A stretch of 64,000 nt of DNA from Penicillus capitatus. Taxonomy: Eukaryota; Chlorophyta. A program made the position numbers and the translations under genes. Below are positions 11,727 through 21,900 of the stretch, in pieces (position 1 is the first letter of the stretch; each line of letters begins with the position of its first letter). The DNA is taken from assembly GCA_965649825.1 (NCBI GenBank), contig OZ287699.1:1240001-1304000 (forward strand), given 5' to 3'. A model generated the notes under the pieces. It was not told the origin of the DNA, ran no database searches, and worked only from the letters and a program-made list of their open reading frames with translations.

Positions 11727-13194
11727 CCGAAGACGCTTTCTCCTCTCTTTGTTCATACGAAACTGCCAAAAACGAAAACTCGATAGTCTTGTGTTGTAAA
11801 CAATCCATGAGTTTCCAACTCTTGCGTCTGATCAAATCGCAAGACGTGTCGCTTACGTCTTGGCATGCATGTACACCGGCTTTCCTCAAATTGAGGCGGC
11901 GCAGACAGCGCAGGTTCGGAAGAGTCCGTATTGCCATTCCAGGAAGACGCGGCGTTTCGTATGCAGCACTGCTTTGTCGGCTTGCGATCCGCTCATCCCT
12001 CCTGAATGCGCAGCTGCAAACACATGCGTCGTTTCACTCTCGACTTTGGACTGTCTTGTTTTGCGCTGTGAAAGACTTCGCGATCAACGTCCGTTCGGAC
12101 ATGCTTGTTTGTCTACTTGGGTCATACATTATTTCTGTTTGTTCCTGCTGTGTCCTATCATGCCAAATACTTTCGTCGTTTGAAAGGCTGTCAGCACTAT
12201 CGTTTCACCAACGGCGTCTTCTTTAGCGGTGTATGCGAAGTTTGACTCAATCAGTTGGTCTTTTGTAGACGTTTGGACCGTCGATTACAATTCAATTGTG
12301 CTTTACGACAGATGTCCCTTGGCAATCGGCGGAGCGCAAATCGCGCTTTCATTTCTCGGTTGTCAAAACAGTCGCAGAGATAGGATATGGACTTTACAAA
12401 GGCAAGAAAGCTGTCAGAGAACGAACACCGCAACCAGTGCATCACACGAAGGAGATCATCCGCCTTCTAATCGGCCAGAGTCGTGTTCATTCAGCCGACT
12501 TGTTCGTGTAAGCGCATTTAAGAAACAGGCTGAGCTCTTAGGCTCCGTCTTGAACGCAGGGTAACTTTTTGGACTGCTTGCTCCTTTTGCTTCGTACCAA
12601 CCCTGACCTTGTTTCTCCGTTTTATTAGCATGTGGCATTGAACGGAAGCACCAATGCACCATGGGATCCGAAGAGGGAAGAAAATTATGTGCTTTCTGCA
12701 GTCGCGCCCTTCCACGCATCCTTCGACATGGGCGTATTCTCGAATGCAATAAATTGCCTCCTTCGTGACATGTCGCATCGCACCCCATCAACATTCCGCA
12801 GCCTTCGACGTCGGGTAAAGATGACAAGACGGGGCATGTTCGATAGCCGGAAAGATTACAGACCTCCTAATCGAAACGTTTGACGAACATCACAGATATT
12901 ATCGAGGTATCAATGCTGAAATTTGCATGCGCGTGCTGCGGTCTGTTTGTTTTCGGCGATTTCCAAGGCGAGTGCCGACCGTTCTCCAGCGCTTTGCTCA
13001 AGTCTTGTCGGTGCGTTACTTTGCGTTAAAATCGCCGTCGGGGAGTTTTCGTGGACGTAACTGTTCAGCAAATTTCATTTTACCGTCGACTGACGGCGTG
13101 CTGTGTTCTCTCGCTTCGCATGACCTCGGCGTTTCTTTGTTAACGAACCTGAAAGTTGAATTCGAAGTGTTTTTCTGCAGTGCTGTGGTTCAGT
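11727..13194. other. Interval with possible but unresolved exons
   Basis: Short open stretches on the plus strand near 12390-12511 (YGLYKGKKAVRERTPQ) and 12632-12883 look weakly protein-like and could be exons of one gene, with a GT at 12509 and an AG near 12561. No start, family or continuous model could be established. Confidence 0.5.
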
Positions 13195-14244
13195 ATGCTC
13201 GTCTCGATCGCAGCAACGCTACTACTCTTGGCAACGGTCAGATCCTTATTCCTCGATAATATCCAAAATACAAGAGTTTTGCAGGGAGCCTTGTCCGAAG
13301 ATACCGCTCCTTGCTCAAGAACAGCGGCAGACATCAACCACCCAAGTGCACACGATAAGCGATTTCTAAAACCGTCGGGCAATTACTGTAGGCTGTGATG
13401 AGGTCTATCATGGAACAAACTGGCCTGGTGAGACTTGTCCATTTCAAATGCAACTGAGCACTAGCCACAGGAAACGACATTAGAAGAATCTACGGCATCG
13501 AGAGCGCGGAACGATGCTGCCAAAGATGCCGCGCTTTGGGAACCTGTAAAATCCATCGATTATAAGCTCGCATCCATGCCATTGTTATGTGCACTAGTCT
13601 GCAGAGCATTTGTGTTCTATGATAGCGGCGTTTGTTGGCTTAAATCCGCCGCATCCAATCCAGAAGATTGCTCTGGATGTCACGGACGCAACGAATTAGA
13701 ACAGGTGCTTCCATTGTTCTTCAAGGTCATTTTCATAAACTCAAAGAAAACGCACGTTGCTGCATAGAAAACAAGAGAATCCTGCAACGCTGTTTATGGA
13801 GAAAACACACTTAAGGGAGAGTATGCGATAATTTACCCAGTCACTCAACCGGACGATTGTTGCCAGCTGTGTGATTCCGACCCTCGTACAACTTTGGAGT
13901 CTTGAATACAGCAGAATTCTTGTCCTCGTTGTAGGATGTTCTTCATGGATCTGGAATCGCAGTGAAGATAGATGTTGGCTGAAAGAAGGTCATCAAGAAA
14001 AAGTACCTGCCAGTCAATGTGTCCACGGTTACAAAGTGTGGGATTCAACGCTCCCGCAGAAGTACTTCTCATTCTTATTCTTCTGCTCATGAGCACATGT
14101 TTATTTTCAGACAAGAACATGGTGACCAGAGGTTCCCATCCCGCACAGACGAGGAAGTCGCATTCTTTTGAGAAGCAGTTTGTATGCGTCTTCCTCGAGG
14201 AAATTACTCTCTCTATTGATGAACCAGTCCTCTGTTGTCTCTGA
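13195..14244 (+). CDS. Secreted protein with two PAN/Apple domains
   Basis: The start at 13195 gives a signal peptide (MLVSIAATLLLLATVRS). A first PAN/Apple domain reads GNDIRRIYGIESAERCCQRC and, across an intron starting at 13546 (T|GTAAAATCC) and ending just before 13600, FCRAFVFYDSGVCWLKSA: the CC..C, C.AF and CWLK signature of the family. A second domain reads VTQPDDCCQLCDSDPRCSS, joined across an intron that begins GTACAACTTT near 13887, then WIWNRSEDRCWLKEG. PAN domains bind carbohydrate or protein and are abundant in secreted adhesins of oomycetes and other protists. The N-terminal junction near 13395 and the last exon (after the AG near 14111, ending 14244) are less certain. A related gene lies at 33862-34760. 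Confidence 0.5.
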
Positions 14245-15400
14245 AGAAAGCATAAAAGGCGCAGGACGCCTTCTGAAATCCAATCCTTTATTGTGTGACT
14301 GCATTGTTTCGAGCGAAACGCGCTACGCCGACACTGTGTCACCTTATGATTCGTTCTTTGTGCTTGGCAAGGATCCATGCTGAAATGCTGATCTCATATC
14401 TGCTTTTCAAGCCGCCTTCGCCTCCAACATCTTGTAGGAGTCCATGTATTCGTTTCCGATTTTTTTATTTCGAAAAAAAGAAGATTCAAAGATTGAAAAA
14501 CACGTATCGCCAGCGATGTTGAAGAACACTGTGGTCCCATGGTGCCAGAAACGAGGTTTTGAAGTCAAAAAAGCGCTGTTCACAAGAATCTAGCGTTTTT
14601 TACATATCCTGTCTTTTCATTCGTTTCATCGCAGTTCTCACGGAAACATCAATCGAATCATAAGATCCTCGTCATGACAATGGGGATGCCAACTTTCGAC
14701 GAATCGGCAGAGAATGGTCCACTTCTGCATCTTCCCTTGCCATTGTCGTATCAGAGATGTCATATTTTCCGGAAGTTATGCTTGCGGTGTCCACTGCCAT
14801 GCGTTTCAGTTTTAAGATCGTTCCTCGGACGACCCTTGATCAATGCTGCCGTCATCTGTGCCCAGTTTTCCAATACGCCTTTGCTGGTATGGCCGTGTCG
14901 TTAATGCAATGTGCTGTTGGTCAGACCGCATCGGCAAGGTCCATCAAGATATCCAACGACATGTTCATGATATAAGTACGGGAATCGTTAACTGTCTTGA
15001 GGAGATTGCCGTATTGTTCAGCGTCGCCCTGAGACTTTTGAACACCGCCTTCCAACGACAACGCTGTAATAATTGCGTTGATCGCCATGTGACTATGTGC
15101 GGCCGGACGCCGCGACGATGACGACAGATGGTCGACCGGGTGTTGGCATGTGCCGAGTGACGACCCGATTTTTTGGGAGAGATTAGAGGAGTCTCACACG
15201 CATTACCTTCCGTGAATAAGACCGTAGATTGAGTCATCTTTGTTACCTTGTGACGCCTGTTGAATTATTCGCGCCTCGACGAATCGTTTTTTGTGCCACG
15301 ACGACAGCATTAAGCGATGTGCGATGTCCGATGAAGTGTGTTTTCTGCGCGTTAAACAAAGATGGCGAGGATCCTAGAACATGCCCAAATATGACATTAA
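14245..15400. other. Interval with a possible PAN-like remnant
   Basis: Near 14757-14975 a plus-strand stretch reads PRTTLDQCCRHLCPVFQYAF, reminiscent of the CC..C core of PAN domains, but without the rest of the domain or a start. It could be a decayed third PAN unit. Nothing else recognised before the retroelement. Confidence 0.5.
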
Positions 15401-15405
15401 CGGCT
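15401..15405 (+). repeat. Target-site duplication, left copy
   Basis: CGGCT directly before the 5' LTR; the identical 5-mer follows the 3' LTR at 18009-18013. A 5-bp duplication is the standard mark of LTR-element integration. Confidence 0.5.
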
Positions 15406-15572
15406 TGTCAGAATGACTAGAGCAGTCACATCGTGACTGCCTAGATTTCCGAGGGTTCTGTCTCCGAGGGGGCACTTACTTAGGATTTACGTCACCTCAG
15501 GATCCTTACAAATACGGGAACGTGGCCCTGTAGATACCTTGCTCTGTAACACAGTGAAGATTTCCTCTGACA
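15406..15572 (+). repeat. 5' LTR
   Basis: 167 bp, TG...CA ends, nearly identical to 17842-18008. Short for an LTR, within the range of TRIM and TR-GAG elements. Confidence 0.5.
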
Positions 15573-15588
15573 TGGTTTCGGAGCTGAG
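15573..15588 (+). other. Putative primer-binding site
   Basis: TGGTTTCGGAGCTGAG begins at the first base after the 5' LTR. The leading TGG complements the CCA end of a tRNA, and TGGTNTC.GAGC resembles initiator-Met tRNA sites of plant LTR elements. The tRNA identity is inferred. Confidence 0.5.
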
Positions 15589-15680
15589 TCTACGCTCCTT
15601 TGTTTGAACTCCGTCTGTGTGACGTTACGTGTTTTGCTGCGTGCTTTACGCGTCTTCCTGTGTGGAAGTTGTTGAGACCT

Positions 15681-16698
15681 GTCTATACCTTTTCCATCCC
15701 AATTTCAATAAAAGTAAGAACGTATTCAAAACAGAAAAATGGTTTTCAAAAAGTACAGAATCATTTTGAAACCCAATATTTTACTTTCACAAATGACGAC
15801 TCCATTTTCAATCTCTATGACAACGATTTCCCGTCCGGTAACATCAAATTGAAACAATAATTTCTCATTTCAAAACAAGTCATTTCATTTAAAAAATATG
15901 TCGTTGGTTTACAAAAGATATCCATTCATTTTCAATGAACATTATCTCATCTTCAAAAAAGATTAAAGCAATTATAAATATAATCTCAATTCTGTGTCCC
16001 GTCAATGGAGCTTGCAGACGTTCCAATTGGACAAGAGATTCTTCGCCCCCTTTGGAGCGTTCTCGACACGAGTATTTCGGCAACAAGTGAGTGGCGTTTG
16101 TCCCTTGGTGTTTCTTTACTTTGTTTTAGGCATGAATGAAGAAACAATTCCACAGCCTCGAAGAAGAGGGACTAAGCCAGGATCAAAACGTGGAGTTTAC
16201 AAAAAGACTCGACGTTCAGCTCGCCTCAGGTGGTAGAAGAAGCGAGGCAAGGTAGGGACTGGAAGGACATGGCTTCCAAGAATGGCATTCCATATTCAAC
16301 TGCAAGAGGATGGGTGGCAAAGAATTGTTTTGAATTGTTTTTGCTTTTTTTTGGAGTCAGTCTCATAGGTGTGATGTCACTCTTGACATCTTGAGACCGA
16401 TTTCAAATCGCTTTGGCAGTAATTGAAAAAGGGTTGACAGCAAATTAAATTGAAGTAACAGTTGATGTAATTTGTCGACAGATTTTCAAAATGAACGGTT
16501 CGCTCTTGAAAAAAGATGACGTTCTTCTAAAATGAAATCATTTGATTTGAATTCGGACATGGAGTATTTGAAAATGAATTCATTGGATTCGGAGCTGAAA
16601 TTTAGTTTTTCAAATTGATAATACGCATATTGAATTTGGTTTTTTCGTTTTGAATACGTTCTTACTTTTATTGAAATTGGGATGGAAAAGGTATAGAC
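15681..16698. mobile_element. Nested inverted-repeat DNA transposon remnant (MITE-like)
   Basis: Perfect 52-bp terminal inverted repeats: 15681-15732 (starts GTCTATACCTTTTCCATCCC) and 16647-16698 (its reverse complement). The AT-rich 1,018-bp interior differs in composition from its surroundings. On the plus strand at 16132-16330 it retains a broken fragment: MNEETIPQPRRRGTKPGSKR followed, after a frame change near 16234, by RDWKDMASKNGIPYSTARGW, which looks like the helix-turn-helix N-terminus of a DDE transposase. No catalytic domain remains, so this is a deletion derivative. No clear target-site duplication was identified. Confidence 0.5.
16132..16330 (+). pseudogene. Transposase N-terminal fragment inside the nested element
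   Basis: Two adjoining reading frames together give an Arg/Lys-rich start (RRRGTKPGSKRGVYKKTRR) and a helix-turn-helix-like segment (DWKDMASKNGIPYSTARGW). The frame changes near 16234 and the reading then runs into low-complexity sequence and a stop. Consistent with the DNA-binding head of a DDE transposase left in a MITE; family not determined. Confidence 0.5.
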
Positions 16699-16740
16699 GC
16701 GTCTAGGCATATCTAGGAATTTCAAGAAGCCTCGACAAGG

Positions 16741-17766
16741 ATGAGTCGAGCACAACCAAGAGAGCAGGGTCAAACAGAAGAGAGAAGGAGTAGCTTATAC
16801 GGAACGTATCAACTGGGTGATTATGGCTTCGCGAATGTCATCACTGAAGCGGGCGAAGACGAAAACTGTTTCCCTAAACTGAGGGGACGCCCGGTGTTGA
16901 CGCAGCCAGAAGACGTTGTCGACGCTGCGTGGTACTGGTTGGTGGATATGAATAAGATGAAGCGTTTTCTCGAGCGAATTGGCGCATGGGTACGGGAGAG
17001 ACGTGACCTGCCGCAGAGGCTGCAGGAAGAAAGACAAGCGAGTGATGGACTGCGGCGCGAGATGACCGCAGCAGGTGAAAACCTCACCAATGCACAAAGG
17101 GCGTTGCGCGTGGTTCGCGCGGAAAAGGAAGAATTGCTGAAAAGCCTGCAGGAAGAGCGGCGAATTAACGAGAAACTGCGCAGAGACATCACTGAGGATG
17201 TCCACCAGACCGAACACGAAGTGGACAAGGCCCGCGTGGAAGCCTTTTCTCTCCAAGAGAAACTCAAAGAGACAGAAGCGGCCTTCACAGAGGCAAAGAA
17301 CAATTTCATTTCGGCCCCTGATTTGGTGTCAAGTTTATGGTCGCTGACCAAAGAGGCAAAGACGGTGCAGAAAGAACTGAAGACGAATTTTGAAAAGACA
17401 GCTGAGGTGATAGCGACGAGACCAGTTGATGGACGACAAAGTTTGAGGACGCTGCAACAAATGAAACGGGTACTGCATGATATTAGACGGTATCCGCAAA
17501 GACGGCGAACGAAGACTGACGTGACAGAAGACGGTTTGCGGAAAGTCAGGCGTGGCAGAATCTGTTATTTCTGCCGTTGCAAAGGACATCTTCTTCAAGA
17601 TTGTCCGCGGACGCGTAATGCGGATTCGGCCGAATCAGCAGCCCCAGATACGTCGTATACTCAACTACGAACTGAGGGTTCACCGGAAACGACTGAAGAG
17701 ACAGCATCAACGGGTTGGAACGTCTTTTCGATTTTTAAAAGGACATTTACCTCGGGAATCGACTGA
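16741..17766 (+). CDS. Gag-like protein with coiled coil and CCHC zinc knuckle
   Basis: A 341-residue uninterrupted reading frame, the only coding capacity of the LTR element. Residues about 75-225 form a long charged coiled coil (repeated blocks LQEERQASDGLRREM and LQEERRINEKLRRDI). A zinc knuckle near residue 275, CYFCRCKGHLLQDC, fits C-X2-C-X4-H-X4-C, as in retroelement nucleocapsids. A Ser/Thr/Glu-rich tail follows. In a gag role it would package element RNA into particles whose enzymes come from a partner element. The frame is intact and has no introns, unlike host genes around it. The start ATG lies 43 bp after the nested DNA element. Confidence 0.5.
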   Translation: MSRAQPREQGQTEERRSSLYGTYQLGDYGFANVITEAGEDENCFPKLRGRPVLTQPEDVVDAAWYWLVDMNKMKRFLERIGAWVRERRDLPQRLQEERQASDGLRREMTAAGENLTNAQRALRVVRAEKEELLKSLQEERRINEKLRRDITEDVHQTEHEVDKARVEAFSLQEKLKETEAAFTEAKNNFISAPDLVSSLWSLTKEAKTVQKELKTNFEKTAEVIATRPVDGRQSLRTLQQMKRVLHDIRRYPQRRRTKTDVTEDGLRKVRRGRICYFCRCKGHLLQDCPRTRNADSAESAAPDTSYTQLRTEGSPETTEETASTGWNVFSIFKRTFTSGID

Positions 17767-17841
17767 ATTTTTAATTGTCCATTAGTGGGGGGGTTTCCTG
17801 TCTTCGGAGTTCCGCGCAGCGGAGATGGATGGGCCCATCCA

Positions 17842-18008
17842 TGTCAGAATGACTAGAGCAGTCACATCGTGACTGCCTAGATTTCCGAGGGTTCTGTCTC
17901 CGAGGGGGCACTTACTTAGGGTTTACGTCACCTCAGGATCCTTACAAATACGGGAACGTGGCCCTGTAGATACCTTGCTCTGTAACACAGTGAAGATTTC
18001 CCCTGACA
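17842..18008 (+). repeat. 3' LTR
   Basis: Second copy of the 167-bp LTR. A purine-rich stretch (GGAGATGGATGGG, 17820-17832) just upstream may serve as polypurine tract. Confidence 0.5.
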
Positions 18009-18013
18009 CGGCT
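18009..18013 (+). repeat. Target-site duplication, right copy
   Basis: CGGCT, identical to 15401-15405. Confidence 0.5.
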
Positions 18014-18924
18014 GGATCTGCATCACTCAAGAAGACGCTCGTATTCAATTTAGAAAATAAGGAGTATGGAAACGTCGCGGACGTAATAGGAGAATGGTGT
18101 AAATGCGTGCACCAAAGGTGTAAACGATAACTTTAGCCGTTGACTTTAGGGATATAGCAAACTTCGCCGAGGGTAGCGAATGGCGAAAACGAGGTCAATG
18201 CGGTTATGCGAGCGATCCCTACTGTGAAGCTTCCTCCTCCTGTCCAGCTGCCAGCTCTGCCTCGGCGACTGTGAAGTCTGCTAGAACTTCTATTGAAGTT
18301 TCTCCACGAGCTTTTGACAACGATAGGAGCTCAGGCGATTCTACCACAAACTCGACTACTCATCCAGCTGATTTCCGGTCGTCGAGACAATCGATATCTG
18401 AGCTCCTTGCTTGATTGACTCCGTGGCATCTATCGTCACGTCAAGGCGCGTCGTCCGGAAACGCACATGCCCGTCACGGCGCCGCCGTCACGTCCACTTA
18501 GTGATTTTTCGTAATTCTCGATTGTCGATTAATCGTGAGTTTATGATAGCTGGAATTCACAAAGCCGCAGATGTGTTTACGACCGTCCTTGAAGGCAAGT
18601 TATCGAAACCAAACTGTTTTGCAGCTTGACACGCATTCGTCACACACAATCACTGTTCTTTAAATGTATGGACTGAAACAAATACATCAGGCCCATGAAA
18701 CGACATGTTAAACAAACCGTCCATTTCAAATTGAAAGAAGAGAAAAAGACGCGAGGAGATTAATGCCTTATGGTTTTTCAAAACTTTAGCACGGAGAGAA
18801 TAGGCAGTCAAAGCTTTCCGTAAGGGAAAGCTTTTGCAAAGCTGGTCAACTAAGCGACATGAAATATCGTGGAAACACTCGACACCGTGAACGGATAGAT
18901 GAACGTGTAATTCCTAACTTATTC
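18014..18924. other. Intergenic interval without a recognised gene
   Basis: Only short open stretches. No repeat of the LTR element beyond its boundary and no RNA gene seen. It includes the 3' flank of the NACHT gene. Confidence 0.5.
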
Positions 18925-21900
18925 TTATTCTTTGATAATGATGTTCTTCAGCAGTCGTGGAAATTCGTGTTCAAACTCTTCTCTTAGGTATCCGACAAAC
19001 ACACTGATTGCTGCCTTATCCCATTTTCCAATCTCGCGTGAAGAAGTTGTGTGCGACACCAAGGAGACTTTTTCAGATTCTGTAGGGGGATCTAGTGTGA
19101 ATGAGTTCCACACGAAAAAAATTGAAAACCCGCCCTTATTAGAAGGTGGAAATGATATTGCCGTAGAAATGACTTCTTCGAGTTTTACGCATTCCAATGC
19201 CTTTCTCGCAGAATCGCACACTTCCGAATCTTCGTCGATGCACCTCCTAGCCAGCGTCGGCAGAAGCTCGCCGGCGCGGTGCGGAGCCGCCATGATGACG
19301 CGACCGACGGCCTTTATCGCCGCCCGACGCACAAAATCATTTTTGTCGCCGCATCCCCGTACCAGCGTCGGCAGATACTCGCCGGCGTACTGCGGAGCCG
19401 CTACGACGATGTGGCCTATGGCCTCCACCGCAGTCTGACGCACACGCCAGTCTCCGTCGTTGCCTTTCCTAGTAAGTGCCGACAGTAACTTGCCGGCGTG
19501 TTGTGGAACCTCTTCGACTACGCGACCGATGGAGCCTATCGCCGCCTGACGCACACGATAATCATTGTCGCCGCACCCCCTGGCCAGCGTCGCCAGATGC
19601 TCGGCGGCGTGTTGCGGAGCCGCCACAACGACGCGACCGATGGAGCCTATCGCCGCGTGACGCACAGAATAATCTTTGTCGCCGCACCCCCTGGCCAGCG
19701 TCCACAGATGCTCGGCGGCGTGTTGCGGAGCCGCAACAACAACGCGACCGATCGAGTTCATCGCCGCCTGACGCACGCTAGAGTATTCGTCGCCGCATCC
19801 CCATACCAGCGTCGGCAGATACTCGGCGGCGTGTCGCGGTGAAGCCGCAACGACGCGGCCGATAGCTTCCATCGCCGGCGCACGCACAACAGAATTACTG
19901 TCGCTGCAATTATTCGCCAACCTCGGCAGAAACTCTCCGGCATGCTGAGGCATTGACGCCGCGACGACCCGGTCGAAGGCTTCCATCGCCACCTGACGCA
20001 CATGCCAGTCGATGTCGTCGCACCCCCTTGCCAGCGTCAGCAGATGCTCGCCGGCGTGCTGCGGTGCCGCCACGATGACGCGGGCGATGGCCTTTATCGC
20101 CGCCTGACGCACATGAGGGTGTTTGTCACGGTATCCCATCGCAAGCGTGGGCAGATGCTCGCCAGCATTCTGCGGCGTCGCCGCCGCAACGACGCCTTCG
20201 ATGGCCTTTATCTTTGCCTCGCCTATGTTTTCGTCTTCATCGGCGCGCCCTCTGGCAAGTATCGGTGGACGCTCGCCGCCGTACTGTGGCACCGCGGCGA
20301 TGACGCGGTTGATGGCTTCTATCGCCGCCTCACGGACGTTGCAGTCTTCGTCGTCGCGCCCCCTCGCCAGCGTCGGGAGATAGTCGCCGGCGTGCTGCGG
20401 AGCCGCCACGACGACGCGGCCGATGGCCTTTATCGCCGCCTGACGCACATAATGGTTTTCGTCGTAGCATCCTATCGCCAGCCTCAGCAGATAGTGGCCG
20501 GCGTGTTGTGGAGCCTCTTTGACGACGCGGCCGATGGCCTCCATCGCAGCCTTACGGACGAGGAAGATTTTGTCGCCGCATCCTGTCGCCAGCGTCAGCA
20601 GATAGTCGTCGGCAATCTGCGGCAACGCCGCGACAACGCGGCCGATGGCCTTCACCGCAACCGCACGGACGTCCAGATCTTCGTCGCCGCACCTCTTCGC
20701 CAGCGTCGGCAGAAGGTTGCCAAAATTCTTCGTCGCAGCGTCGATGATGTCTTCAATGGCCTCCAACGCAGCGTCACGTACGTCGTAATTGTAGTCGGCG
20801 CTCCCTCTCGCCAGCGTCGAGAAATAGTCGTCGGCGTATTGCGGAGCCTCCCTGACGACTCGGCCGATGGCCTTCAATGCCTTCATGCGTACGTCGTCGT
20901 TATTGTCGCCGCATCCTTTCTCCAGTGTCGGCAGATACTTGCCGGCAAGCTGCGGCACCGCCGCGAGGACGCGGCCTATGGCCTCTACCGCAGCCATACG
21001 CACGTCCCAGTCTGTGTCGCCGTACCCCTTCACCAGTATCGCCAGCTGCTTATTGGCTTCCTGTGGCACCGCCGCGACAACGCAGCAGATGGCCTCCATG
21101 GCTGCCATACGCACACATCCAATTTGGTCATCGCACACCCTTGTTAGCGTCGTCAGAAGTTCGACGGCGTCGTCCTGTGGCACCGCCTCGACGACGCGGT
21201 CGATTGCTTCTATCGCCGCTCGACGCACACTGGAGTATTCGTCGCGGCATCCTAACGCCAGCTTTGGCAAATGCTTGCCTGCGTGCTGCGGCGTTGTTAC
21301 GGCGAGCCGGCCAATGCTTTCTACCGCTGCAAGACGCACATGCCATTCTTTGTCGATGTACCCCATGGCCAATGTCTGTAAAAGCTCGCCACCGTGCCGT
21401 TGTGCTGCATCGAATACGAGATTGATAGCTTCCGTCGCCACTTGACGCACGCAGTCGTCGAATTTGTCGTAGTCGTCGTCGTCGTCGTCGCTTTCTCTCG
21501 CCAGTGTCGGCAGATGCCTGTCGGCGTTCCGTGGCGCCTCCCCGACGACACTGTCGAAGACTTCCATTGCTGCCCGACACACGCCAAAGTCTTCGTCGCC
21601 ACATCCTTTCGCCAGCGTCGGCAGATAGTCGCTGGCGTGCTGCGGCGCCGCCCCGACGACGCGATAGATGGCTCTTGTCGCCGTCCAACGGACGTTTTCG
21701 TCTTCGTCACCGCACATTCTTACCAGTGTCGGCAAAAGCTTGGTGGCAAACTGTGGCGCTTGTGTTACGATAGACTCGAACATGTCAATGCATTCGTCTC
21801 TACTGGATGCTTCATGAACGTCATTTGCTATTTGTAAGATAAGCTGCGGCAATGCATCACTGTGCTCTGGAGAGTGGGCTGTGAGTTTCAAGACGTCATG

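Larger units (their letters stand above)
15406..18008 (+). mobile_element. Non-autonomous LTR retrotransposon with gag only (TR-GAG type)
   Basis: A 2,603-bp element bounded by 167-bp LTRs (15406-15572 and 17842-18008) that begin TGTCAG and end CTGACA, flanked by a perfect 5-bp duplication. A primer-binding site starts right after the 5' LTR. It encodes one protein, a coiled-coil/zinc-knuckle gag-like polypeptide, and no protease, reverse transcriptase, RNase H or integrase. Its mobility would therefore depend on enzymes from another element. Between the 5' LTR and the gag gene it carries a 1,018-bp inverted-repeat DNA element. The LTRs differ at only a few positions (for example AGGATTTACG versus AGGGTTTACG, and TTTCCTCTGACA versus TTTCCCCTGACA), implying fairly recent insertion. 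Confidence 0.5.

Noticed and set aside
15406-15572. 5' LTR as a possible riboswitch or structured RNA
   Set aside because: The identical copy at 17842-18008, TG/CA ends, and target duplication explain it as an LTR.
17335-17598. Minus-strand frames inside the gag gene
   Set aside because: They are shadows of the intact 341-codon gag frame with zinc knuckle.
19215-21720. Regular repeats that could suggest a CRISPR or satellite array
   Set aside because: The units are contiguous, 111 bp long, and code for HEAT repeats in one uninterrupted frame; there are no spacers.
19279-21837. Long plus-strand reading frames (up to 381 codons) across the HEAT region
   Set aside because: They are antisense shadows created by the 111-bp coding repeat; the minus frame is continuous for 1,553 codons with clear NACHT and HEAT motifs.
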